Shown here: positions 40,934-50,900 of the stretch, in pieces
How the letters are laid out: each line of letters starts with the position of its first letter
Position numbering within the stretch: position 1 is the stretch's first letter
From: JAXMEQ01 sp046348225
GTDB taxonomy: Bacteria > Pseudomonadota > Gammaproteobacteria > Burkholderiales > Burkholderiaceae_C
DNA length: 64,000 bases
Direction: 5' to 3'
NCBI GenBank assembly: GCA_046348225.1
Contig: JAXMEQ010000005.1
Coordinates: 186,001-250,000, forward strand
Program-made: the position numbers and the translations under genes
Notes under the pieces: model-generated
Told to the model about the DNA's origin: nothing
What the model saw: only the letters and a program-made list of their open reading frames with translations
Databases searched by the model: none

Positions 40934-43778
40934 ACACCAGAACGTGGCCGACTTCGGCACCCCGCGCCGCGAATCCGCCGAACAGGTGACGCTGGAAATC
41001 GACGGCCAGCAGGTCACGGTGCCCAAAGGCACGTCCATCATGCGCGCCGCCATGGACGGCGGCACCCAGATCCCCAAGCTCTGCGCCACCGACAGCCTGG
41101 AGCCGTTTGGCTCCTGCCGGCTGTGCCTGGTGGAGATTGAAGGGCGCAAGGGCTACCCCGCGTCGTGCACCACGCCAGCCGAGCCCGGCATGAAGGTGCG
41201 CACCCAGAGCCCGCGCCTGCAAGAGCTGCGCAAGGGCGTGATGGAGCTGTATATCAGCGACCACCCGCTGGACTGCCTGACCTGCAGCGCCAATGGCGAC
41301 TGCGAGCTGCAAGACATGGCCGGCGTGACCGGCCTGCGCAATGTGCGCTACGGCTTTGACGGCGCCAACCACCTGAAGGACGCCAAGGACGAGTCCAACC
41401 CCTATTTCACCTACGACCCGTCCAAGTGCATCGTGTGCAACCGCTGCGTGCGCGCGTGTGAGGAAACGCAGGGCACCTTTGCGCTGACGATTGAAGGCAG
41501 GGGGTTTGAGTCGCGCGTGTCCGCCGGCCAGGGCCAGCCCTTCATGGACAGCGAATGCGTGAGCTGCGGCGCCTGCGTGCAGGCCTGCCCCACCGCCACG
41601 CTGCAAGAGAAAAGCGTGATCTGGCTGGGCCAGCCCGAGCACAGCACCATCACCACCTGCGCCTACTGCGGCGTAGGCTGCGGCTTCAAGGCCGAGATGA
41701 AAGGTACTGAAGTCGTGCGCATGGTGCCGTGGAAAGACGGCAAGGCCAACGAAGGCCATTCTTGCGTGAAGGGCCGCTTTGCCTGGGGCTACGCCACCCA
41801 CAAAGACCGCATCACCCAGCCGATGATCCGCGCGAAGATCACCGACCCCTGGCGTGAAGTGAGCTGGAGCGAAGCCGTCGCCCACGCCGCCAGCGAGTTC
41901 CGCCGCATCCAGGCCCAGCATGGCCAGGATTCGATTGGCGGCATCACCTCCAGCCGCTGCACCAACGAGGAAACCTACCTCGTGCAAAAGCTCGTGCGCG
42001 CCGCCTTTGGCAACAACAACGTGGACACTTGTGCCCGTGTCTGCCATTCGCCCACCGGCTATGGCCTGGGCCAGACCTTTGGTACCTCGGCCGGCACGCA
42101 GACCTTCAAGAGCGTGGAGAAGGCCGACGTGATCATGGTCATCGGCGCCAACCCGACCGAGGCGCACCCGGTGTTTGCCTCGCGCATGAAGCGCCGGCTG
42201 CGGCAGGGCGCGCGGCTGATCGTGGTGGACCCGCGGCAGATCGGCCTGGTCAGCGGCCCGCACGTCAAGGCCGACTACCACCTGCAGCTCAAGCCCGGCA
42301 CCAATGTGGCCGTGATCAACGCGCTGGCCCATGTGGTGGTGACGGAAGGCCTGCTCGCGGCGGACTACATTGCCGAGCGCTGTGACGACAAGTCCTTCCA
42401 GCAATGGAAAGACTTTGTCGCCCGGCCCGAGAACTCGCCCGAGGCGGTGGCGGCGGTGTGCGGCGTGCCGGCGGTGCAGCTGCGCGGCGCGGCGCGCCTG
42501 TATGCGCAGCCGGGCAATTCGGCCATCTACTACGGGTTGGGCGTCACGGAGCATGCCCAGGGCTCGACCATGGTGATGGGCATTGCCAACCTGGCCATGG
42601 CCACCGGCAATGTGGGCCGCGAAGGCGTGGGCGTGAACCCGCTGCGCGGCCAGAACAATGTGCAGGGCAGCTGCGACATGGGCTCGTTCCCGCACGAGCT
42701 GCCGGGCTACCGCCACATCTCCGACAGCACGGTGCGCGCGCAGTTTGAGGGCGCGTGGGGAGTCGAGCTGAACCCCGAGCCGGGCCTGCGCATTCCCAAC
42801 ATGTTTGACGCCGCGCTCTCGGGCAGCTTCAAGGGCCTGTACTGCCAGGGCGAGGACATCGTGCAGTCTGACCCCAACACCCAGCATGTGGCCGCCGCCA
42901 TGATGGCGATGGAGTGCGTGGTGGTGCAGGACATCTTTTTGAACGAGACGGCCAAGTACGCGCATGTGTTTTTGCCCGGCGCATCGTTCCTGGAAAAAGA
43001 TGGCACCTTCACCAATGCCGAGCGGCGCATTTCGCGGGTGCGCCGCGTCATGCCGCCGCTGGCAGGCCATGCCGACTGGGAGGTGACGCAGCTACTGGCC
43101 AATGCACTGGGCTACCCCATGCACTACCGCCACCCGCAGGAGATCATGGCCGAGATCGCGGCGCTCACGCCCAGCTTTGCCGGCGTGACCTACGAAAAAA
43201 TCGATCGGCTGGGCAGCGTGCAATGGCCCTGCAACGACAGCACCGACGAAGCCGGCACCGCCACCATGCACCAGGGCGGGTTTGTGCGCGGCAAGGGCCG
43301 TTTCATCATCACGCAGTACGTGGCCAGCGACGAGAAGGTCACGCGCCGCTTCCCGCTGCTGCTGACCACGGGCCGCATCCTGAGCCAGTACAACGTGGGC
43401 GCCCAGACCCGGCGCACGGCCAACAGTCAGTGGCACAGCGAAGACCTGCTCGAAATCCACCCGCAAGACGCCGAAGACCGCGGCATCCGCCCCGGCGACT
43501 GGGTCGGCATCCAGAGCCGGGCCGGCCAGACGGTGCTGCGTGCCGACGTGACGCCGCGCATCCAGCCGGGGGTGGTGTACACCACCTTCCACTTCCCGGA
43601 GTCGGGCGCCAATGTGATCACCACCGACAGCTCCGACTGGGCCACCAACTGCCCGGAGTACAAGGTCACGGCGGTGCAGGTGAGCAAGGTGGCCCAGCCG
43701 TCGGACTGGCAGCAGGCCTATTCGCGCTTCAACACCGAACAGCTGGGCCTGCTGGCCGCCGCCCACCATGAAACCTGA
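40926..43778 (+). CDS. fdsA: NAD-dependent formate dehydrogenase, alpha subunit (molybdenum)
   Basis: 950 residues, full length. In order: a [2Fe-2S] ferredoxin domain (CATDSLEPFGSCRLC), a His-Cys cluster (HPLDCLTCSANGDC), two ferredoxin-type [4Fe-4S] motifs (CIVCNRCVRAC and CVSCGACVQAC), a further [4Fe-4S] (CAYCGVGC), and the bis-MGD catalytic domain with the active-site Cys in CARVCHSPTGYGL. The metal ligand is Cys, not selenocysteine. It oxidises formate to CO2 in the cytoplasm and can work in reverse. Overlaps fdsB and fdhD. Confidence 0.96.
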   Translation: MLEHQNVADFGTPRRESAEQVTLEIDGQQVTVPKGTSIMRAAMDGGTQIPKLCATDSLEPFGSCRLCLVEIEGRKGYPASCTTPAEPGMKVRTQSPRLQELRKGVMELYISDHPLDCLTCSANGDCELQDMAGVTGLRNVRYGFDGANHLKDAKDESNPYFTYDPSKCIVCNRCVRACEETQGTFALTIEGRGFESRVSAGQGQPFMDSECVSCGACVQACPTATLQEKSVIWLGQPEHSTITTCAYCGVGCGFKAEMKGTEVVRMVPWKDGKANEGHSCVKGRFAWGYATHKDRITQPMIRAKITDPWREVSWSEAVAHAASEFRRIQAQHGQDSIGGITSSRCTNEETYLVQKLVRAAFGNNNVDTCARVCHSPTGYGLGQTFGTSAGTQTFKSVEKADVIMVIGANPTEAHPVFASRMKRRLRQGARLIVVDPRQIGLVSGPHVKADYHLQLKPGTNVAVINALAHVVVTEGLLAADYIAERCDDKSFQQWKDFVARPENSPEAVAAVCGVPAVQLRGAARLYAQPGNSAIYYGLGVTEHAQGSTMVMGIANLAMATGNVGREGVGVNPLRGQNNVQGSCDMGSFPHELPGYRHISDSTVRAQFEGAWGVELNPEPGLRIPNMFDAALSGSFKGLYCQGEDIVQSDPNTQHVAAAMMAMECVVVQDIFLNETAKYAHVFLPGASFLEKDGTFTNAERRISRVRRVMPPLAGHADWEVTQLLANALGYPMHYRHPQEIMAEIAALTPSFAGVTYEKIDRLGSVQWPCNDSTDEAGTATMHQGGFVRGKGRFIITQYVASDEKVTRRFPLLLTTGRILSQYNVGAQTRRTANSQWHSEDLLEIHPQDAEDRGIRPGDWVGIQSRAGQTVLRADVTPRIQPGVVYTTFHFPESGANVITTDSSDWATNCPEYKVTAVQVSKVAQPSDWQQAYSRFNTEQLGLLAAAHHET

Positions 43779-44610
43779 GGACGCACCGCTCACCCCGCCC
43801 GCCGGCAGCCGCAGCGTGGCCGTCACCGGCCAGCGCCGCGGCCAGCGCTTTGACGCGCAGGACTGCGTGGCCGAAGAGGTGCCCGTGGCGCTGGAATACA
43901 ACGGCATTTCGCACGCGGTCATGCTGGCCACGCCGGCCGATCTGGAAGACTTTGCGCTGGGCTTTTCGTTGACGGAGGGCATCGTCACGTCGGCGGCCGA
44001 GGTGTACAACATGGAACCGGTGGCGTCCCCTGGTGGCGTCACGCTGCGGCTGACCATTGCCGGGGCGCGGTTGGCGGCGCTGAAGGAGCGCCGCCGCAGC
44101 CTGGCCGGCCGCACCGGTTGCGGGCTCTGCGGTGCCGAGCGGCTGGCCGACGCCGTGCAGCCTGTGCCGCCGCTGGCCAATGGTGCGCGGTTTCAGGCCG
44201 GCGCCGTGTTGCATGCCTTGCAGGCCCTGCGCAGCCGCCAGGCGCTGCATGAGGCCACGGGCGCCACCCATGCTGCCGGCTTTGCCGCGGCGGACGGCAC
44301 GCTGCGGTGGGTGCGTGAAGACGTGGGCCGCCACAACGCGCTGGACAAGCTCGTGGGCGCGCTGCTGCGCAGCGGCGATGCCGCGGGGGACGGCTTTGTG
44401 GTCATCACCAGCCGGGCCAGCTACGAGATGGTGGGCAAGACGGCCCGGGCCGGGGTGGCGCTGCTGGCCGCAGTGTCGGGCGTCACCGGGCTGGCCATTG
44501 ACACCGCCGAAGCCGCCGGCCTGGCGCTGGCCGGCTTTGCGCGCGGCGACGACCTGACGCTCTATGCCCACCCGGAGCGCCTGCTGTGGAGCGGGGACGA
44601 TGGACGCTGA
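43768..44610 (+). CDS. fdhD: Formate dehydrogenase accessory sulfurtransferase FdhD (FdsC)
   Basis: 280 residues. The CxxC in TGCGLCGAERL is the sulfur-carrying pair that takes sulfur from a cysteine desulfurase and passes it to the molybdenum cofactor before insertion. Other family marks: EVPVALEYNGISHAVMLATP near the start, REDVGRHNALDKLVGALL, and SRASYEMVGKTARAGV. This gene is called fdsC in Cupriavidus. It overlaps fdsA's end by 11 bases and fdsD's start by 11 bases. Confidence 0.95.
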   Translation: MKPEDAPLTPPAGSRSVAVTGQRRGQRFDAQDCVAEEVPVALEYNGISHAVMLATPADLEDFALGFSLTEGIVTSAAEVYNMEPVASPGGVTLRLTIAGARLAALKERRRSLAGRTGCGLCGAERLADAVQPVPPLANGARFQAGAVLHALQALRSRQALHEATGATHAAGFAAADGTLRWVREDVGRHNALDKLVGALLRSGDAAGDGFVVITSRASYEMVGKTARAGVALLAAVSGVTGLAIDTAEAAGLALAGFARGDDLTLYAHPERLLWSGDDGR

Positions 44611-44833
44611 CAACCTGATCCGCATGGCCAACCGGGTGGGCGACTTCTTTGAAGCCTGGCCCGACCGCGCCGAGGCGCTGGAGGGCATTGCCACCCACCT
44701 GAAGAAGTTCTGGGACCCGCGCATGCGCCGCGAATTCCTGGCGCTGGTGGATGCCCAGGCGCCGGGCGTGAGCGCGGTGGTGCTTGACGCGGTGGCGGCG
44801 CACCGGGCCTTGCTGGCTCCGAAGGCCGGTTGA
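44600..44833 (+). CDS. fdsD: Formate dehydrogenase delta subunit
   Basis: 77 residues from ATG 44600 (MDADNLIRMANRVGDFFEAW). FdsD-type: the N-terminal NLIxMANRIGxFF helix and the KKFWDPRMRREFLALVD motif. It is a small subunit of the soluble NAD-dependent formate dehydrogenase, thought to help assembly or stability. Last gene of the operon; a palindromic repeat copy follows its stop by four bases and could act as a 3' end stem. Confidence 0.93.
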   Translation: MDADNLIRMANRVGDFFEAWPDRAEALEGIATHLKKFWDPRMRREFLALVDAQAPGVSAVVLDAVAAHRALLAPKAG

Positions 44834-44836
44834 ATT

Positions 44837-44890
44837 GCTATTATTTTGATAGCGCCTCACGAAGTCCCCATGCGGGCTGGAGGCACTTTT
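44837..44890 (+). repeat. Dispersed palindromic repeat, copy 5
   Basis: GCTATTATTTTGATAGC palindrome followed by GCCTCACGAAG and GCGGGCTGG. It lies between the stop of fdsD and the stop of the convergent adhesin gene, the only copy placed between two gene ends. Confidence 0.75.
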
Positions 44891-44919
44891 CCAGGTAATG
44901 GAGGCGCTGCAGCGCTATT

Positions 44920-47900
44920 TCAGGACTTGCACTGCTTGTCGGTGATGACGGCTTCCTTCTTCTTTTCTTCTTCTTTCTTCTTGTCCTTTTCTTCGGCCTG
45001 CCGCGATTCTTCCTTGATCAGCAGCGCCACGAACTGTGTCACGGTGTTGTCCACCTGCTGCACGATTTCCTGGATTTCCGCTCGGGAGACTTCCGTGCGC
45101 AGAATTTCCACGATGCGTTCCACCGCTGGCGTCGCGGCCGGCGCCGGGGCCGGACTCGGTGCCGGGCTGGGGGCGGGCGCAGGCGCCGGGGTGGGCGCTG
45201 GTGCGGGGGTCGGTGCTGGCGCCGGTGCCGGGGCGGGTGCCGGGGCGGGTGTCGGGGCCGGCGCCGGTGTCGGCGCGGGCGCTGGCGCCGGGGTGGGCGC
45301 CGGCGGCGGTGGCACGGGCGCTGCCGGCGGCGGTGGTGTGGCCGGGGCGGGCGGTGTAACGGGGGTGCCAGCGGCGGTGTAGGCCACCGGGCTGCCCGTG
45401 GTAGACCCAGAAGCGCCAAAGCCAATGGTGCCGCCAGCGGTGGCCGTGACACCCGTGGCGCCTGCGACCACGCCATTCTGGGTGAGGTTGCTGGCGGCGT
45501 TCAGCGTGACACTGCCGCCGCTGGACGCGACACTGCCGTTCAGCGTCATGTTGCCGGCGCTGGTCAGGTTGGATGCCGTCAGGATGATGTTGCCGGTGGC
45601 GGCAATGCCGCCTGCGCCGACCGTCAACGGGCTGTTGGCGGTGAGGTTCACGCCGCCGCCCGAGGCCGTGATCGCGCCGGAGGTGGTGATGGCGCCGGTG
45701 TTCACCAGTGTCATGTTGCCGCTGGCGCTGCTCATGGACACGACACCCAGTGCGCCCGTGTTGGTGAGCTCGATCGGCCCGGCGCCCGACAGCACGGCGC
45801 GGAAGCTCGACACCTGGTTGCCCGCGTTGTTGAGCACGGTGCCCGACTGCGACGACGCTGACAGCAGCCCGCTGGTGACCAGCGCACCGGTCTGGGCGAT
45901 GCTGCCCGCTGTGGCCGACAGGCTGATGGACGCGCCGGTGATGGCCCCCACTGTAAGGTTGCCGGCACTTTGCGTCACGCTGACGGGCCCGCCCATGTTG
46001 ATCGCGCCACCGGTCTGGCTGAAGCTGCCCGTGGTGGTGAACGAGCCTGCGCCGCTCACGGTGCCGGCGTTCTGGCTGTAACTGGCGGTGGTCAGCGCAT
46101 TGCCAATCGACAGCGTGCCGGCGGACACCACCAGGCCGCCTGCGCTGTCCAGCGACTGCAGGTTGGTCGTGCCCACGATGTTGTAGTTCACGGTGCTGGC
46201 CGCCGGGATCACCACCTTCTGTACGTTTGACGCATCGGGCAGGGCGTCCCAGTTGCCAGCCGAGCTCCAGAGGCCGTCGGCCGCCCCGCCGGTCCAGTTC
46301 GACACCGGTCGGATGTTGATGGTGCTGCCGGTGTTGGCCACCTGGGTCAGGGTGTAGTTGTTGCCGCCATTGCCGTCGTTCACGGCGATGCCGCTGACGT
46401 TCACGGTCTTGCCGGTGCCGACATGGCGGTCGGCAAAACTGAAGGCACCGCCGGTGAGCGAATCGCCCGCGAACAGCGTGCCGGCCGTCACCACCGCCGT
46501 GCCGCTGGCGTTGGTGGTGCCGTCGTACTGGCGAACCACGTTGCTGGTGCTGACACTCAGCGGCGCCGGCGTGATGTTGGCCGTCAGGCCGGTGGGCTGG
46601 ACGATGCTGTAGTTGCCTGCGTCGCCGCCGGTCAGGCTGAAGCCGGTGACCGTCACGGCCTTGCCCGTGCCCACATGCTTGGTGGCAAAGCTGCCGCTGC
46701 CGGTGCCCGTGACGGTGACTGAATCGAGCCCGATCGGTGTCACGCTGGCGGTGCCGCCCAGCGTGGCGGCCACGGTGCCGTCGTACACCTTGTTGGCGGC
46801 GGTGACGCCGGTCACGCTCAGGCTGGCGGGGGTGATGTTGCTGGTGTTGTTCGGTGCCTGCGTCAGCGTGTAGTTGTTGCCGCCGTTGCCGTCGTTGACA
46901 CTGACGCCGCTCACGTTGACCGTGACATTGCTGCCCACGTTCTTGCTGACGAAGCTGTAGGTGCCACCCGCGAGCGTGTCGGTGCTGAACAGTGAACCGG
47001 AGGTGATGACGTTGGTGCCGGCCGCGTTGGTGGTGCCGTCATACACCCGGTTGACGCTGCTGGTGCTGACGGTCAGCGGTGCTGGCGTCACGTTGGCGGT
47101 GAGGCCGGTGGGCTGCACGATCAGGTAGTTGCCGGCGTCGGCACCGGTCAAGCTGTACCCGGTCACTGTCACGGCCTTGCCGTTGCCCACATGCCGGGTG
47201 GCAAAGGTGCCGGCGCCCGTGCCGGTGACGCTGACCGTGTCGCCGCCAAAGCCGGTCACGGTGGCCGTGCCGGCGAGCGGGGCCGTCAGGGTGCCGTCGT
47301 ACACCCGGTTGCTCGCGGTCACGCCCGTCACGTTCAGGTTGGCCTGTGTGATGTTGGCGGTCAGGCCGGTGGGTTGCACCGGGGTGTAGTTGCCCGCATC
47401 GGTGCCGGTCAGGCCGAAGCCTGTCACCGTGACGGGCTTGCCCGTGCCCACATGCCGGTCGGCAAAGCTGGCACTGCCGGTGCCCAGCACGCTGACGTTG
47501 TCAAGGCCGATGGGCGTCACGCTGGCCGTGCCGCTGAGCGTGGCCACCGTGTTGGCGTTGTAGGTCTTGTTGTTGGCGGTCACGCCGCTGATGGTCAGGC
47601 TGGCCTGGCTGATGTTGCTCGTGTTGTTGGGCGCCTGGGTGATGCTGTAGTTGCCACCGGCATTGCCGTCGTTCACCGAGATGCCGCTGACGTTGACCGT
47701 GACGTTGGTGCCGGCATTCTTGCTGACGAAGGCAAAGGTGCCGCCCGTCAGCGTGTCACTGGAAAACAGCATGCCGCTGGTCACGACGGGCGTTCCCGCC
47801 GCATTGGTGGTGCCGTCGTACACCCGGTTGACGTTGCTGGTGCTGACCGTCAGCGGCGCCGGCGTGATGTTGGCCGTCAGGCCGGTGGGCTGGACGATGC

Positions 47901-50900
47901 TGTAGTTGCCGGCGTCGCCACCCGTCAGGCTGAAGCCGGTCACCGTGACCGGCTTGTTGGTGCCGACGTGCTTGGTGGCAAAGCTGCCGCTGCCGGTGCC
48001 GGTCACGGTCACGGCGTCCAGGCCAATCGGGGTGACGGAGGCCGTCCCGCCCAGGGTGGCGGTGACTGTGCCGTCGTAAACCCGGTTGGCGGCCGTCACG
48101 CCCGTCACGGTGAGCGGCGCCGCCGTGATGTTGCTGGTGTTGTTGGATGCTTGCGTCAACGTGTAGTTGTTGCCGCCGTTGCCGTCGTTGACGGTGATGC
48201 CACTCACGTTGACCGTGACGTTGCTGCCGACGTTCTTGCTCACGAAGGAGAAGGTGCCGCCCGACAGCGTATCGCCCGAGAACAGGGTGCCCACCGTGGC
48301 GACCGGTGTGCCGGTGGCGTTGGTCGTGCCGTCGTAGACGCGGTTGATGGCGCTGGTGCTGACGGTCAGTGACGCTTTGGTGATGGTGCCCGCTGCGGTG
48401 TTGGTGGTCACGCTGTAGTTGTTGCCGCCGTTGCTGTCGTTCAACGTGTAGCCGCCGTTGACCTGCAGCGTGCTGCCATTGAGCCCCTGCACGTTCTTGC
48501 TGGTGTACGACTGGGTCAGGCCGGTGAGCGAGTCACCGGCTTCCAGCCCGACGAACGTGACCACACCCGACGAACTGGTGGTGCCGTTGTAGACGCGGCT
48601 GTCGGTCACGGCGTTGATCGTCAGGGCCTTCTGGGTCACGCTGGCGTTGGCGGGGTTGTAGGTCACGGCATAGCCGGAAGGCGCCGTCAGCGTGCCAATG
48701 CCAATGGCGTAGGTGCCGACGTTCTTGCCCGGGCTGGTGACCGCCAGCGCGCCCGTCAGGGCGTCCTGCGTGAATACGTTGCCGTAGGTGGCGGCGTTGA
48801 CCAGGCCCGACACCGTGTGGGTGGGCGAGGCGAATATGGCCGTGCCGTCGTACACCCGGGTCTGGGCGTTGGCGTTGATGGTCAGCGCCGGCTGCTGCGA
48901 GAACACATACCGGTTGCCCGCCGCGATCGAGCTGGGCACGTTGCCGGTGATGGCGGCGTTGTAGACCGCCGCATTGCCCGACAGCAGCCCGCCGAACGTG
49001 TTGCCCGAGGGCTGCGTGGAGTACACCAGCCAGCGGCCGACCCCCAGCGACATGGCGCTGGCGCCCGCGGAGTTGATGTAGTTGCCCCCCGCGGCCAGCA
49101 CCAGGGCGTCGCCCGTGGCGTTGCTGGCCACCACATTGCCCTGGGTCAGGTTGCCGGCCGTGCGCAGGGTGACGGGCCCGGTGCCGCCCGACACGAAGCC
49201 GCTGATCGACAGGTCGCTGGTGCTGTCCAGCACGGTGATGCCACCGGCCGATGTGGACAGTGTGCCGATGCCGGTGAACTGGTTGCCACTGGCGCCGAGG
49301 TTGATGGCCGCGGTGTTGCCGCTGCCGGTCAGCAGGCCGGCACTGACCGATGTGGACGCCTGCTGCCCTACCGCGCCAGACATGTTGGTGATGCCCAGAC
49401 CGGTGCTGGCGGTGATGTTGCCCAGCGTGGCAGCCGTGGCATTGGTCAGCGAGACCGAGGGCGCCGACACCGTGCCCGCGCCGAGTGCCAGCGCGCCGGT
49501 GCCAAGCCCGTCCAGCGACACCGAGCCGCCCGACAGCGTCTTGCCCGAGGCCAGCGTGATGCCGCTGCCCTTCAGGCTGGCGGCGCCGCTGGCAGTGGCC
49601 ACGTCCTGGTTGACCGTCAGCAGACCCGCGGACTCCAGCGCCAGCGACCCGCTGCCGGTGCCGGCAATGCCCACCACGTTGTCCACCGTGCCGACCTGCA
49701 TGGCGGACGCGCTCCTGACCGACATGCTGCCGGCGTGGTAGCGCCCACTGAGCTGGCTGATCTGGTTGGCCGCGCTGCTCAGCGTGACGGTGCCAGCATC
49801 GGCGTTCAGGTTGGCAATGGTCAGGCCCGCCGTCTGCGTGATGCCGGGGCCGGTGGCCGAGTTGTTGAGCAGGCTCAGTGCACTGGTGCCGCTCGGGTTG
49901 ATGGCGCCGTCGATGCTGACGCCACCGGTGTAGCTGCTGCCGCCCACCACCAGCACGGAGGCCGTGATGTTGTTGATTTCGCTCGACGCCAGATTGAGCG
50001 CGGTGGTCTCGGCCGAGCCACCCAGCGTCACGGCACGGTTGGTCGAGAACGGCACCACCATCGTGCGGCCCGCGCCCGAGTTGACGCCGCTGGCCACCTT
50101 CATCCGGTCGCCGACAAGCTTGATTTCACCGCCGCCTGTGGTCAGCGTGGTCCCTTGCAGGTCCACATCGTAGGAACTGGCCGGCGCCGGCGCCGGCACG
50201 CCCGAGCCGGTGATGGTCAGGGTGGCCGTGCCAGAGCTGCTGACGCTCCCGCCCGTCAATGACACACCCTTGGCACCCAATGCACTCGGGGCCGACACCG
50301 TGCCGCTGATGGAGATGGCGGCGGTGGACGACACGCTGCCCTGCACCGAGGTGGCAATGGCGCTCGTTGCGGTGGTGGACGACGAAACGGTGCCGGTGGC
50401 CGTCAGGCCCCCGCTGCCGGCGGAAATGACGGCCGTGGTGCCAATGTCCAGGCCCGTGCCGGCAGTGTTGCCGACGGTGGCCGAGCCTGTGAGTGACAAC
50501 TGGTTGGCTGCCGAGACGGCGCCCAGGATGGTCAGGCCGGTGCCGCTGGTGGCCGACGGGTTGTTGAACGTGCCGGAAACCGTGACGTTGCCGCCCGAGC
50601 TGGTGACGGTGGCGCCGCTGTTGATCTGCACGCCGTGGCTGCTGGTGCCGTAGGCATTGGCGCCCGCGCTGCCGGTGAGGGATATGGCGCCCGTTCCGGA
50701 ACTGACGCGGGCGCCGGAATTGAGCCGGATGCCGGCGGTGTTTTCCACATAACCGGACGCGCCGGTGATGCCCGACAGTGTCAGGCTGCCGCTGGTGGAG
50801 GTGATGGTGGCGTTGCTGACCAGCAGCCCGCTGGGCGAGCCCGCGCTGGACGAATGGCTCGTCAGCTCCCCCTGGACTGTCACGGAGCCCGTTCCGGTGT

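Noticed and set aside
40926..43778. Selenocysteine at the formate dehydrogenase active site
   Set aside because: The active-site codon is Cys in CARVCHSPT and the frame has no internal TGA.
44911..44932. AGCGCTAT string near the adhesin stop as an eighth repeat copy
   Set aside because: No palindromic partner arm and no CTCACGCAG block follow it.
48817..50262. 481-residue plus-strand open frame and several others opposite the adhesin gene
   Set aside because: Antisense shadows of a repetitive GC-rich gene; composition is not protein-like.
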